The notes under the pieces: model-generated
Databases searched by the model: none
Told to the model about the DNA's origin: nothing
What the model saw: the letters and a program-made list of their open reading frames with translations, nothing else
Translations under genes and position numbers: made by a program
Shown here: positions 1-9,836 of the stretch, in pieces
How the letters are laid out: each line of letters opens with the position of its first letter
How positions within the stretch are numbered: position 1 is the stretch's first letter
From: DATEDA01 sp963754305
GTDB taxonomy: Bacteria; Pseudomonadota; Gammaproteobacteria; Burkholderiales; SG8-39
NCBI GenBank assembly: GCA_963754305.1
Contig: CAVWFR010000040.1
Coordinates: 62,001-126,000 of the forward strand
Reading direction: 5' to 3'
Length of the DNA stretch: 64,000 bases

Positions 1-1471
1 GTCGCCGCCGGCATCGCCCTCGGCTGGCTGATCCTCGCCGGCGTCAACCCTTCCGGCACTGCGTCCGATCACGCCCACGGCGGGACCGGCGTCGATCTCG
101 GCGAGGCGGCCGCTGCGAAAGGTCCCCACGGCGGGCGGCTGCTCACCGAGGGCGATTTCGCACTCGAGATCGCCATCTTCGAGCAGGGCGTGCCGCCGGA
201 GATGCGGGTCTACGCCTACGAGAAGGGCAAGCAGGTCGACCCGGCCGAGGTGCAGCTTCAGGTCACGCTCGAGCGCCTCGGCGCGCCGCCCGAGATGATC
301 CGCTTCCAGAGGACGAAAGACTTCCTCCGCGGGGAGCGTGAGATCGCCGAGCCGCATTCGTTCAAGGCGACCGTCGCCGCCCAGCGCAAGGGTGAATCGT
401 TCCTGTGGACCTACGAGCAGGCCGAGGGGCGCGTCGCGATGAGCGACGCGGCGGCGAAGAACGCCGGGATCGAGATCCGGACGGCCGGCCCGGCGAAGAT
501 CCGCTCGACGATCGAGCTCCAGGGCGAGATCCAGTTCAACGGCGACGGCGTCGCGCACGTCGTGCCGCGGCTCGCGGGCCTCGTCGCGCGCGTGCCGAAG
601 AATCTCGGCGACGAGGTGAAGCGGGGCGACATCCTCGCCGTGGTCGAGAGCCAGGCGCTCGCCGATCTCAGGAGCGAGCACCTCGCCGCCCGTACGCGGC
701 TCGAGCTCGCGCGCACCACTTTCGAGCGCGAGAAGCGGCTCTGGGAGGGGAAGATCTCCGCCGAGCAGGATTACCTCCAGGCCCGTCAGGCGCTCGCCGA
801 GGCGGAAATCGCAAACCGGAACGCCGCGCAGAAGCTCGCGGCGCTCGGCCTCAACCCGTCGGCCGTGGCGAGCGGCGGAGCCGAAGCGCTGACGCGCTAC
901 GACATCCGCACGCCGATCGAAGGCGTCGTGATCGAGAAGCACGTCGTCGTGGGCGAGGCGGTGAAGGAAGACGCGACGATCTTCGTCGTTGCCGATCTCT
1001 CCACCGTCTGGGCGGAGATGACGATCTACCCGAAGGATCTGAACGCGGTGCGGCTCGGCCAGCCGGTCACGGTGCGCTCGGCGGAACTGAAAGTGCAGGC
1101 CGAGGGCCGCGTCGCCTACGTGGGCTCGCTCGTGGGCGAGCAGACGCGCTCGGCGAAGGCCCGCGTGGTGCTCTCGAATCCGAACCGCAGCTGGCGCCCG
1201 GGGCTCTTCGTGACGGTGGATCTCGTCGCGGGCGAGGCCGAAGTGCCGGTAGCGGTGGCCGCCGATGCGGTCCAGACGCTCGGCGACCGCAAGGTCGTAT
1301 TCGGCCGGTTCGGGGAGGCGTTCGAGGCGCGGCCGGTCGAGCTCGGCCGCACCGACGGCGCAGCTGGTCGAGGTCGTGAAGGGGCTCGCGCCGGGCACGC
1401 GCTATGCCGCCGCGAACAGCTACGTGCTGAAGGCCGATCTCGGCAAGGCCGGCGCGAGCCACACCCACTGA
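1..1471 (+). pseudogene. czcB: CzcB-like RND efflux periplasmic adaptor (5' truncated by window, one frameshift)
   Basis: Membrane-fusion adaptor that would link a CzcA-type pump to an outer-membrane channel for export of divalent metals. Reading is open from base 1, so the true start lies upstream; the first residues form a membrane anchor. It is followed by a His/Gly-containing segment (GPHGGRLL) typical of Czc adaptors, a lipoyl-like/hairpin region and a beta-barrel region. Near base 1360 the frame changes by one extra base (GGC-g-CAG); the C-terminus then reads GLAPGTRYAAANSY and ends KAGASHTH, a normal CzcB-like end. The pump gene starts 18 bases downstream, so this is one operon. The break is more likely a sequencing error than decay because codons are well preserved on both sides. 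Confidence 0.85.
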
Positions 1472-1489
1472 CGGCGGGGCGAACCGATC

Positions 1490-4400
1490 ATGCTCGACGG
1501 ACTCCTGCGATTCGCGATCAACCAGCGCTGGCTCGTGCTCGCCCTCGCGGCCGGCGCTGGCCGCGCTCGGGCGTCTACAACTACCAGCGCCTGCCGATCG
1601 ACGCGGTGCCCGACATCACCAACGTGCAGGTCCAGATCAACACCGAGGCCCCCGGCTACTCGCCGCTCGAAGCCGAGCAGCGGATCACCTTCCCGATCGA
1701 GACGGCCATGGCGGGGCTGCCGAGCCTCGAGCAGACGCGCTCGATCTCGCGCTACGGCCTGTCGCAGGTGACGGTCGTCTTCAAGGACGGCACCGAGCAT
1801 CTACTTCGCCCGCCAGCTGGTGAACGAGCGCATCCAGGAGGTGCGCGGTCAGCTGCCGCCGGGCGTGGAGCCGGCGATGGGGCCGATCTCGACCGGCCTC
1901 GGCGAGATCTTCATGTGGACGGTGGAGTCGACGCCCGGCGCGAAAAAGCCCGATGGCACCGCGTACACGCCGACGGATCTGCGCACAGTGCAGGACTGGA
2001 TCATCAGGCCGCAGCTGCGGAACGTCTCCGGCGTGACCGAGGTCAACACGATCGGCGGCTACGTGAAGCAGTTCCACGTCACGCCCGATCCGGCGAAGCT
2101 CGTGGCCTACGGGCTCTGCGTTCCACGACGTGCTCGAGGCGCTGGCGAACGCAACAACGCGAACGTCGGCGCGGGCTACATCGAGCGCAGCGGCGAGCAG
2201 TATCTCGTCCGCGCGCCGGGGCAGGTGACGACCCTGGACGAGATCCGCGAGATCGTCATCCGCGCCGAGGGCGGCGTTCCGATCCGGGTGAAGGACGTCG
2301 CCGAGGTGCTGAACGGGAAGGAGCTGCGCACGGGCGCTGCGACTCGAAGACGGCCGGGAGGTCGTGCTCGGGACCGTCTTCATGCTGATGGGCGAGAACA
2401 GCCGCGCCGTGTCGCAGCGCGCCGCGGCGAAGCTGGCCGAAGTGAACCGGAGCCTGCCGCAGGGGGTGAAGGCGAAGGCGGTCTACGACCGCACCGCGCT
2501 CGTCGAGCGAGACGATCCGGACGGTGGCGATCAACCTCGCTCGAAGGCGCGCTACTCGTGGTCGCCGTGCTGCTCGTCTTCCTCGGCAACTGGCGCGCAG
2601 CGCTGATCACCGCGGCGGTGATCCCGCTCTCCATGCTGCTGCTCATCACCGGCATGGTCGAGAACCGGGTGAGCGCCAACCTGATGAGCCTCGGCGCGCT
2701 CGACTTCGGCCTGATCGTCGACGGCGCGGTGATCATCGTCGAGAACTGCCTGCGGCGGCTGGCGATCGAGCAGCACCGGCTCGGGCGGCTGCTCGACCGG
2801 GACGAACGGTTCGAGACCGTCTTCGCAGGCGACGCGCGAGGTGCTCAAGCCGAGCCTGGTGAGCGTCATCGTCGTCGCGGTCGTAAACATGCCGATCTTC
2901 ACGCTCACCGGCGTCGAGGGGAAGATGTTCCACCCGATGGCGTTCACGGTCGTGGTCGCGCTGCTCGGCGCGCTGGTCCTGTCGGTCACCTTCGTGCCCG
3001 CGGCGGTCGCGCTCTTCGTCGACCGGGCGGGTACAGGAGGAGGAGAACCGCGCTGATGCAGTGGGCGCGCGCGGCCTACCGGCCGGCGCTCGACCTCGTG
3101 CTGCGGAACCCGCTGCCCATGGTCACCGTCGCGGTGGTCGCGGTGGTCTTGAGCGTGCTGCTCGCCACGCGCATGGGCGCGGAGTTCGTCCCGAGCCTCA
3201 ACGAAGGCGACGTCGCGCTGCACGCGCTCCGCATTCCCGGCACCAGCCTCACGCAGGCGATCGACATGCAGCGGGTGATCGAGCGAGCGTCTCAAGGCGT
3301 TCCCCGAGGTCGAGCGGGTGTTCGCCAAGATCGGCACCGCGGAGATCGCCACCGACCCGATGCCGCCGAACGTCGCCGACAACTTCATGATGCTGAAGCC
3401 GCGCGCCGAGTGGCCCGATCCGTCGCGCACGAAGGACGACCTCGTGGACGCGATGCAGAAGGCCGCTCGGGCAGATCCCGGGCAACAACTACGAGTTCAC
3501 GCAGCCGATCCAGATGCGGTTCAACGAGCTGATCTCCGGGGTGCGGAGCGACGTCGCCGTCAAGGTGTTCGGCGACGACCTGGCGGTGCTGCTCGAGACT
3601 GGCGAGCGCATCGCGGCGGTGCTGCGGCAGCATTCCCGGCGCGGAGGACGTGAAGGTCGAGCAGCTCACCGGGCTGCCGGTGCTCACCGTCGCGATCGAT
3701 CGCCCGCGGGTGGCGCGCTACGGGCTCAGCGTCGCCGACGTCCAGGAGGTGGTCGAGGTCGCGGTCGGCGGCAAGGAGGCCGGCAGGATCTTCGAGGGCG
3801 ACCGCCGCTTCGATCTCATCGTGCGGCTGCCGGAGGGGCTGCGGGCGGACGTCGAAGCGCTCAAGCGCCTGCCGATCGCGCTGCCGAATGGCGCGAAAGG
3901 CGGGGCGAAGAGCGGGAGCACCGGCGCCGCGCATGTGGGGAACGTGACGAGCTACGTGACGCTCGGCGAGGTCGTGCGGCTCGACCTCGCGCCCGGCCCC
4001 AACCAGGTAAGCCGCGAGAACGGCAAGCGCCGCGCGGTGGTGACCGCGAACGTGCGCGGCCGGGACCTCGGCTCGTTCGTCGCCGAGGCACAACAGCGCA
4101 TCGCCGCCGAGGTGAAGCTGCCGGAAGGCTACTGGCTCGGCTGGGGCGGCACCTTCGAGCAGCTCGCTTCGGCGGCGGCGCGCTTGCTGGTCGTGGTCCC
4201 GCTCGCCCTCGCGCTGATCTTCGGGCTGCTCATGCTGACCTTCGGTTCGGCGAAGGACGCGGCGCTGGTGTTCAGCGGCGTGCCGCTTGCGCTCACCGGC
4301 GGCATCCTCGCGCTCTGGCTGCGCGGGATCCCGCTGTCGATCTCGGCCGGCATCGGCTTCATTACGCTGTCGGGCGTGGCGGTTCTCACCGGGCTCGTGA

Positions 4401-4675
4401 TGGTCGCTTGCATCCGCGATCTGCGCGCGCAGGGCGTATCGCTCGACGCGGCGATCGTCGAGGGCGCGCTCACGCGCCTCCGGCCGGTGGTGATGATCGC
4501 GCTCGTGGCGAGCCTGGGGTTCCTGCCGATGGCGCTCAACACCGGCACCGGGGCCGAGGTGCAGCGGCCGCTCGCGACCGTGGTGATAGGCGGCATCATT
4601 TCGTCGACGATCCTCACGCTGCTCGTTCTGCCGGTGCTCTACCGTCTGTTCCACCGCGAAATGGAGACTGCATGA
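1490..4675 (+). pseudogene. czcA: CzcA-like heavy-metal RND efflux pump with about 14 frameshifts
   Basis: Inner-membrane proton/metal antiporter of the HME-RND family. It starts MLDGLLRFAINQRWLVLAL and carries the HME signature DFGLIVDGAVIIVEN, whose DFG..DG form points to Czc-type divalent ions (Zn, Co, Cd) rather than Cu/Ag. Following the protein requires about 14 frame changes near 1553, 1570, 1798, 2115, 2142, 2345, 2515, 2533, 2828, 3018, 3051, 3285, 3470 and 3632. All fit one extra base except 2142 (two extra or one missing), and they sum to zero modulo three. The last 1040 bases are intact. The corrected length, about 1057 codons, is normal for the family. The stop overlaps the next start (ATGA). 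Confidence 0.85.
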
Positions 4676-5062
4676 CTCGGCCATCTTTCCGGGCGCTCGC
4701 TGCGCTCGCCTTCGCGTGCGCCGCGAGCGTGGTGCTCGCCCAGGGCAAGCACGACCACAAGCCGCTGCGCGGCGGCGTCGTGACTGAGGTCAGCGACATC
4801 GATATCGAGCTGGTCGCGAAAGCCGACGTCGTCATCGTCTACGTGCGCGATCACGGCAAGCCCATCTCGACCCAGGGCGCGATCGGCAAGATCACCCTGC
4901 TCTCCGGGATGGAGACGACCGAAGCGCCGCTCGCGCCCGCCGGCGACAACCGGCTCGAGGCGAAGGGTGCGTTCAAGGTCGGCGCCGGGACGAAGGCGGT
5001 GGCGAGGGTGTCGCTCGCTCGCCGAGAAGAAGCCGGTCACCGCGCGGTTCGCGCTGAAGTGA
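4672..5062 (+). pseudogene. small periplasmic protein resembling the CzcB N-terminal domain, frameshift near its end
   Basis: Begins at the ATG overlapping the czcA stop. A signal peptide of about 23 residues ends ASVVLAQ, followed by GKHDHKPLRGGVV. This His/Gly segment and the following EVSDIDIELVAKAD strand pattern resemble the domain at the N-terminus of the adaptor at 1-1471 (GPHGGRLL...DFALEIAIFE). It therefore looks like a stand-alone copy of that domain, possibly a periplasmic metal-binding accessory (inference). Near 5021 (tcgctcgctcgccgag) the frame shifts by one; the restored C-terminus ends KKPVTARFALK with a stop at 5060-5062, giving about 129 residues. Unshifted, the frame runs on into downstream sequence without sense. 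Confidence 0.6.
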
Positions 5063-5113
5063 GGCCGCGACACAGCGTGCGACAATCCGCGCGCGTCCCT
5101 CGCCCCGTTCGCC

Positions 5114-5440
5114 GTGAAGTCGTTGACCGTATTCGCGCTCGCCGCGATCGCCGAAATCGCCGGGTGCTTTGCATTCTGGGCGTGGCTGCGGCTGGAGAAG
5201 TCGGCGCTGTGGCTCCTGCCCGGCGTGGCGAGCCTCGCGCTCTTCGCCTATCTGCTCACGCTCGCCGAGTCGCCTTTCGCCGGGCGGGCGTTCGCGGCCT
5301 ACGGCGGCGTCTACATCGCGGCCTCGCTCGCCTGGCTGTGGGTGGTGGAGCGAACGCGACCAGACGGGTGGGATCTCGGGGGCGCGGTGGTCTGCCTCGC
5401 CGGCGCGGCGTTGATCCTCTTCGGCCCACGGGCGGCCTGA
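5114..5440 (+). CDS. YnfA/UPF0060 family small membrane protein
   Basis: A 108-residue protein starting at GTG. It has four hydrophobic segments and the family's characteristic opening (LAAIAEIAGCFAFWAWLR) and YGGVYIAASLAWLW segment. YnfA proteins are small inner-membrane proteins resembling SMR exporters; their substrate is not firmly established. It sits between the Czc operon and a His-tailed permease on the same strand, with only 10 bases to the next gene, so it may be cotranscribed within the metal block. Its length is normal for the family and no anomaly is seen. Confidence 0.85.
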   Translation: MKSLTVFALAAIAEIAGCFAFWAWLRLEKSALWLLPGVASLALFAYLLTLAESPFAGRAFAAYGGVYIAASLAWLWVVERTRPDGWDLGGAVVCLAGAALILFGPRAA

Positions 5441-5450
5441 GCGCCGGCGC

Positions 5451-6524
5451 ATGGCGCGCATCGATCTCCCGCTGCAGCGTTATGCGTTCGCGGCGCTCGC
5501 CGCGGCCGCGCTCTTCGGTGCGAGCACTCCCCTCGCCAAGCGGCTGCTCGGCGATCTGTCACCGGTCACGCTCGCCGGCCTCCTCTATCTCGGCAGCGGG
5601 CTGGGTTTGGGCGCGTTGCTCGCTGTACGCCGGCTGTTCCCGCGCGACGCTGCAGAGCGCGCCGAAGCGCCGCTCTCGCGCAGCGACCTCCCGTGGCTGG
5701 CGGGCGCGGTGCTCGCCGGCGGCGTCGCTGCGCCGGTCGCGTTGCTGTGGGGGCTCGGCGGCATGGCGGCGTCCGACGCGGCGCTGCTGCTCAATTTTGA
5801 GAGCGTGCTGACGACGCTGATCGCCGCCGCCGTCTTCCGTGAAGCGGTCGGCGGCCGGGTATGGCTCGCCGCGGCCGTGATGTTCGCCGCGGGCGCGCTG
5901 CTCGCCTACGATCCGCTGGCGACGTTGCGCTTCTCCCCGCACGCGTTCGCCGTCGTCGTGGCGTGCGCGCTCTGGGGGCTCGACAACAATCTCACGCGCC
6001 GGATCTCGGCCGCTGACCCGCTGCAGATCGCCTCGATCAAGGGCGCGGCGGCCGGGAGCGTGAATCTCGTGCTCGGTTTAGTGCTCGGCAGCGGGGTACC
6101 GGGCGCCGCGGTGGCAGGCGCGGCGCTCGCGCTCGGGTTCGCGAGCTACGGCGTGAGCTTGGTCCTCTTCATCTACGCGTTGCGGCACCTCGGAGCGGCG
6201 CGGACGGGCGCGCACTTCGGCACCGCGCCGTTCATCGGTGCGGTGCTCGCAGTGCCGATGCTCGGCGAGCCGGTGACCCTCACGCTGCTGGCGGCAACGG
6301 CGCTGATGGCGCTGGCGACCTGGCTCGTCCTGACCGAGACGCACGCCCATGAGCACGCGCACGAGCTACTCGCGCACACCCATCGCCACGTCCACGACGA
6401 GCATCACCGGCACGAGCACGGCGGCGATGAGGGCATGGAGCCGCACACCCACGAGCACGTCCACCGGCCGATGGTCCACGCCCACCCGCATCTGCCGGAC
6501 CTGCATCACCGCCACGATCACTGA
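5451..6524 (+). CDS. EamA/DMT-family permease with a His-rich C-terminal tail
   Basis: A 357-residue protein with about ten hydrophobic segments and two EamA repeats (opening LFGASTPLAKRLLG; second half LWGLDNNLTRRIS), as in drug/metabolite transporters. After the last membrane segment, from about residue 296, comes a tail of some 60 residues with more than 20 histidines in HxH and HHxH arrangements (for example THRHVHDEHHRHEH). Such tails bind Zn, Ni or Co in other metal transporters, though not usually in EamA proteins. It lies between a Czc pump and a CDF exporter. Metal transport or metal sensing by the tail is an inference from context and composition; the permease fold itself is clear. 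Confidence 0.85.
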   Translation: MARIDLPLQRYAFAALAAAALFGASTPLAKRLLGDLSPVTLAGLLYLGSGLGLGALLAVRRLFPRDAAERAEAPLSRSDLPWLAGAVLAGGVAAPVALLWGLGGMAASDAALLLNFESVLTTLIAAAVFREAVGGRVWLAAAVMFAAGALLAYDPLATLRFSPHAFAVVVACALWGLDNNLTRRISAADPLQIASIKGAAAGSVNLVLGLVLGSGVPGAAVAGAALALGFASYGVSLVLFIYALRHLGAARTGAHFGTAPFIGAVLAVPMLGEPVTLTLLAATALMALATWLVLTETHAHEHAHELLAHTHRHVHDEHHRHEHGGDEGMEPHTHEHVHRPMVHAHPHLPDLHHRHDH

Positions 6525-6681
6525 TGCGTGTGGCACGGCAAAGCAGCCCGTTCGCCGGGAAAGCGCCCTCCAGCCGGCGGCTGACGCGACGAGGGGACAT
6601 CGTGCGGCCCGCAGCGCCTCCCGCGCTGGCAGCGACCGGCCGGAGCGGGTAGGCTTTCGCGAGCCTGGAGCGGAACGAAGC

Positions 6682-7617
6682 GTGCGTCGCAACCCCTGCC
6701 TTCACACCCACGACGACGCGGAGCATCCGCACGCCCACGGCGGACATCGCCACCACGCGCCGCCGGGCGCCGACAGCGAGCGCCGCCTGCTCTGCGTGCT
6801 CGTGCTCACCGGCAGCTTCATGGTCATCGAAGCGGTCGGCGGTTGGCTCGCCGGCTCGCTCGCCCTGATCGCCGATGCCGGCCACATGCTCTCGGACACC
6901 GCGGCGCTCGGGCTTGCCTGGGCGGCGTTCCGCGTCGCGCGCCGGCCCTCCGACCCGAAGCGCTCTTACGGCTATCACCGCTTCGAGATCCTCGCCGCGT
7001 TCGTGAACGGCCTCGTGCTGTTCGCGATCGCCGGCTGGATCTGTGTCGAGGCGATCGGGCGCCTGCGCGCCCCGGTGACGGTGCTCGGGGCGCCGATGCT
7101 CGTCGTCGCGGTCGCCGGGCTCGCGGTTAACCTGATCGCACTCGCGGTGCTGCGCGGCAGCGATCGCGGGAACCTCAACGTGCGGGCCGCGCTCCTGCAC
7201 GTGCTTGGCGACCTGCTCGGGTCTGCGGGTGCGATCGGCGCCGCGATCGTGATCCTCGCGACCGGCTGGACACCGATCGACCCGATCCTCTCGATCCTGA
7301 TGACGCTGCTCATCCTGCGCGGGGCCTGGGACGTGACGCGCCGCGCCGGACACGTGCTGATGGAGGGCACGCCGGACGGCTTCGACGCCGAGCGGCTGCG
7401 CGCCGATCTGCTCGTGGCAGTCCCGGGGCTTGCCGACGTGCATCACATCCACGCCTGGATGCTCACCGCCGAGCGGACGATCGTCACGCTGCACGTGCAG
7501 CTCGCGCCCGCGACCGATGCGAGGGCGGCGCTTACCGGGGTCAAGCGCCGCCTGAAGGAACGCTTCGGTATCAAGCACTCGACGGTGCAGATCGATCCGG
7601 GGGACTGCATCGACTGA
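6682..7617 (+). CDS. CDF-family divalent metal cation exporter (CzcD-like)
   Basis: A 311-residue cation diffusion facilitator that exports Zn2+ and related ions from the cytoplasm by proton exchange. GTG 6682 is chosen because GGAG lies 12 bases upstream and the protein then opens with a His-rich loop (HTHDDAEHPHAHGGHRHH) usual in CzcD. Six membrane segments follow, with the two metal-binding motifs HMLSD (H68, D72) and HVLGD (H173, D177), then a cytoplasmic domain with HHIHAW. The open frame extends further upstream but that part lacks coding character. The 157 bases upstream hold no recognised gene. It is the last member of the metal block. Confidence 0.9.
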   Translation: MRRNPCLHTHDDAEHPHAHGGHRHHAPPGADSERRLLCVLVLTGSFMVIEAVGGWLAGSLALIADAGHMLSDTAALGLAWAAFRVARRPSDPKRSYGYHRFEILAAFVNGLVLFAIAGWICVEAIGRLRAPVTVLGAPMLVVAVAGLAVNLIALAVLRGSDRGNLNVRAALLHVLGDLLGSAGAIGAAIVILATGWTPIDPILSILMTLLILRGAWDVTRRAGHVLMEGTPDGFDAERLRADLLVAVPGLADVHHIHAWMLTAERTIVTLHVQLAPATDARAALTGVKRRLKERFGIKHSTVQIDPGDCID

Positions 7618-7623
7618 CGCCCG

Positions 7624-8631
7624 ATGCGACGCGTGGCCGCCGCGTTGCTGTTCGTCCTGCACGCCGTCGCCGCCACGGACGGGGCGGCGGAGCGGCAGGT
7701 TGCCGAAGCGCAGGCGACCGCCGCGATCGAACGCGGGGACACGACGTCACTCCGAGAGGCGCTCGCTGCGCTCGCCCGCGCGACGACCAACGACGACGCG
7801 GCGGCATTCTTCGCGGCGGCGATCGAAAGATTGCCGCGCAACCGTGATTTCCGGACGCATTTCGATGCGGCGCTGGCGGGCGAGCCCGCCCTCCCCGCCG
7901 GCGGAAGCGAGCGCTATCTCTTCGTCTTCGTCCCGGGCTGGTTGTATCTCACGCATCCCGATTCCGGCGCCGACCTCGCGCGGCCGCGCCGCGTGCTCGG
8001 AGCTCGCGGCTACGCCGTGCGGCTCGCGGAGATCGACGAGAACGCGACGGTCGAGGCGAACGGCGAAGCGCTTGCCGTCAAGCTCGCCGAGCTTGGCGGG
8101 GACGGGCGCCGGCTCGTCCTCGTCAGCACCAGCAAGGCCGGGCCCGAGACACTGATCGCGCTCGATCGACTGCATCGCGCCGGCAACGCCGGGCACGTCG
8201 CGGCGTGGGTCAACATCGGTGGCCTGCTCAACGGCACCCCGATCGCGGATCACTGGGACGCCTGGCCGCGCCGCTGGCTCGCCGCGTTCGGCTTCGCGTT
8301 CATGGGCCACGGCACCGAGAGCATCGGCAGCATGACGACCGGTGTGCGCCGCGCGCGCTTCGCCGAGCTGCTTCTGCCGGCCGATCTCCTCGTGGTGAAC
8401 TACATCGGCGCGCCGCGCGCCGCGGAGGTCGGCCCGCGCGCACAGGGCGATTACGCGATCGTCGCGCCGCACGGTCCGAACGATGCGATGACCTTGCTCG
8501 CCGACGCGCTCGTGCCTCAGGGCGTGACCGTGGTCGAGCGCGGGCTCGACCACTATTTCGCCACGCCCGACATCGACCGGCGAATCATGGCGCTGGCGCA
8601 GGTGGTCGTGGCACTTCTCACGCCCCCCTGA
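7624..8631 (+). CDS. secreted alpha/beta-hydrolase-like protein, function unknown
   Basis: A 335-residue protein with a short hydrophobic leader (VAAALLFVLHAVAA) suggesting export. The middle contains YLFVFVPGWLY, a beta strand and oxyanion-type segment, and LVLVSTSKAGPET, a nucleophile-elbow-like turn with serine in SxSxG form. Near the C-terminus VERGLDHYFATPD could supply the catalytic histidine. This is the arrangement of an alpha/beta hydrolase or lipase, but I do not recognise the family. It starts 6 bases after the CDF stop, so it may be read from the same transcript, with no evident functional link to metals. A GC-rich hairpin overlaps its stop codon. Confidence 0.65.
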   Translation: MRRVAAALLFVLHAVAATDGAAERQVAEAQATAAIERGDTTSLREALAALARATTNDDAAAFFAAAIERLPRNRDFRTHFDAALAGEPALPAGGSERYLFVFVPGWLYLTHPDSGADLARPRRVLGARGYAVRLAEIDENATVEANGEALAVKLAELGGDGRRLVLVSTSKAGPETLIALDRLHRAGNAGHVAAWVNIGGLLNGTPIADHWDAWPRRWLAAFGFAFMGHGTESIGSMTTGVRRARFAELLLPADLLVVNYIGAPRAAEVGPRAQGDYAIVAPHGPNDAMTLLADALVPQGVTVVERGLDHYFATPDIDRRIMALAQVVVALLTPP

Positions 8632-8642
8632 AAAGTGGGGCG
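8622..8642 (+). terminator. GC-rich hairpin at the stop codon of the hydrolase gene
   Basis: CGCCCC at 8622-8627 pairs with GGGGCG at 8637-8642 around a short A-rich loop. No clear U-tract follows, so intrinsic termination is only possible. Confidence 0.3.
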
Positions 8643-8662
8643 CGCCAGGGAGCGAAGCGAAC

Positions 8663-8711
8663 GGGAGCCGGGGGTTGGCGGCCACTACGACCCCCGGTCG
8701 GCCCGGCTCCC
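8663..8711. repeat. inverted repeat between the hydrolase and thioredoxin-like genes
   Basis: GGGAGCCGGG (8663-8672) is perfectly repeated inverted as CCCGGCTCCC (8702-8711). The 29-base interval itself contains a competing GGGGGT/ACCCCC pairing. It lies 53 bases before the next start and could be a terminator, attenuator or REP-like element; nothing decides between them. Confidence 0.35.
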
Positions 8712-8763
8712 GCCGGGCTTCCCGACCGCCTTATCGGGGGCCGTGGTGGCCTAGAATCGACGG

Positions 8764-9765
8764 ATGCGTCTTCTGCACGTGTTCGGTCTCGCCTTTGCGC
8801 TCGCCTCCGGGGCCGCCGCCCAGGACCCGAGCCCGCACGCGATCGACATCCCGCCGTGGTTTGCCGACACCCTTCTCGACTTCCGCGACGACGTGCGCGA
8901 CGCGGCGAAGCAGGGCAAGCGCGTCATGGTGTACTTCGGCCAGGACGGCTGCCCGTACTGCACGCAGCTGATGAAGGTCACCTTCTCGCAGCAGCGTATC
9001 GTCGAGAAAACGCGCCGGCACTTCGTCGCGATCGCGCTCAACCTGTGGGGCGACCGCGAAGCCACCTGGGTGGACGGCCGCCCGATGAGCGAGAAGGCGC
9101 TTGGCCAGGCACTCAAGGTCCAGTTCACCCCGACGCTCCTCTTCCTCGACGAGCGCGGCGCGATCGTCGCGCGGGTGAACGGCTTCTACCCGCCGCACCG
9201 CTTCGAAGCGGCGCTCGACTACGCCGCAGGGAAGATGGAATCGAAGCTCGCGTTCGCCGAGCACATGCGCGCGGCCGGGCCGGACGAGGCGAGCCCGACG
9301 CTCGCCGACCAGCCGTTCTTCTTGAAGCCGCCCCACGACCTGCGGCGGAAGCCGGGCGCAAAGCCGCTGGCGGTGATCTTCGAGACGACGTACTGCACGG
9401 CGTGCGACGAGATGCACGCCGATGGCTACACGCGCGCGTCGGTCAGGCGCCAACTCGCCCGGTTCGACGTCGTGCGGTTCGGTCTCGCCGAGCGGACCGG
9501 GCTCGTCACGCCGCAGGGCGATAAGACGACCGCCACGGCGTGGGCGCGCACGTTGAAAGTGTCCTACGCGCCGACCGTGATCCTGTTCGATGGCGGCCGC
9601 GAGGCGTTCCGCATCGAAGCGTACGTGCGGCCGTTTCACCTCGCCGGCGCTCTCGACTACGTGGCGAGCGGCGGCTACCGGAAGGAGCCGTCGTTCCAGC
9701 GCTACCTGCATGGGCACGCGGAAGCGCTGCGCGAGCGGGGCGAGCGGGTCGAGCTATGGAAGTAA
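8764..9765 (+). CDS. secreted protein with two thioredoxin-fold domains
   Basis: A 333-residue exported protein (signal peptide about 1-20, ending SGAAAQ). The first thioredoxin-like domain has the active-site motif CPYC (C63, C66) and a cis-proline segment FTPTLLF. After a linker, a second domain has CTAC (C211, C214) and YAPTVILF. Two redox CxxC domains in one periplasmic chain suggest a thiol-disulphide oxidoreductase, perhaps serving cytochrome c maturation or sulfur oxidation as SoxW-like proteins do; the partner is unknown. Its neighbours do not resolve its role. The start ATG is well placed for the signal peptide. Confidence 0.8.
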   Translation: MRLLHVFGLAFALASGAAAQDPSPHAIDIPPWFADTLLDFRDDVRDAAKQGKRVMVYFGQDGCPYCTQLMKVTFSQQRIVEKTRRHFVAIALNLWGDREATWVDGRPMSEKALGQALKVQFTPTLLFLDERGAIVARVNGFYPPHRFEAALDYAAGKMESKLAFAEHMRAAGPDEASPTLADQPFFLKPPHDLRRKPGAKPLAVIFETTYCTACDEMHADGYTRASVRRQLARFDVVRFGLAERTGLVTPQGDKTTATAWARTLKVSYAPTVILFDGGREAFRIEAYVRPFHLAGALDYVASGGYRKEPSFQRYLHGHAEALRERGERVELWK

Positions 9766-9836
9766 CGGACTGTTACGCGGGGAACCAACGGCCCCACTTG
9801 CACTCCGACCCTCTGAATCGCACCTTCAGAGCGCTC

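Noticed and set aside
1490..4675. Programmed frameshifting in czcA
   Set aside because: Fourteen shifts at unrelated sequences without slippery heptamers or consistent downstream structures cannot be programmed; sequence error is simpler.
6525..6681. Possible metal or cobalamin riboswitch before the CDF gene
   Set aside because: The interval is GC-rich and can pair, but I find no conserved core of a NiCo, Mn or cobalamin riboswitch.
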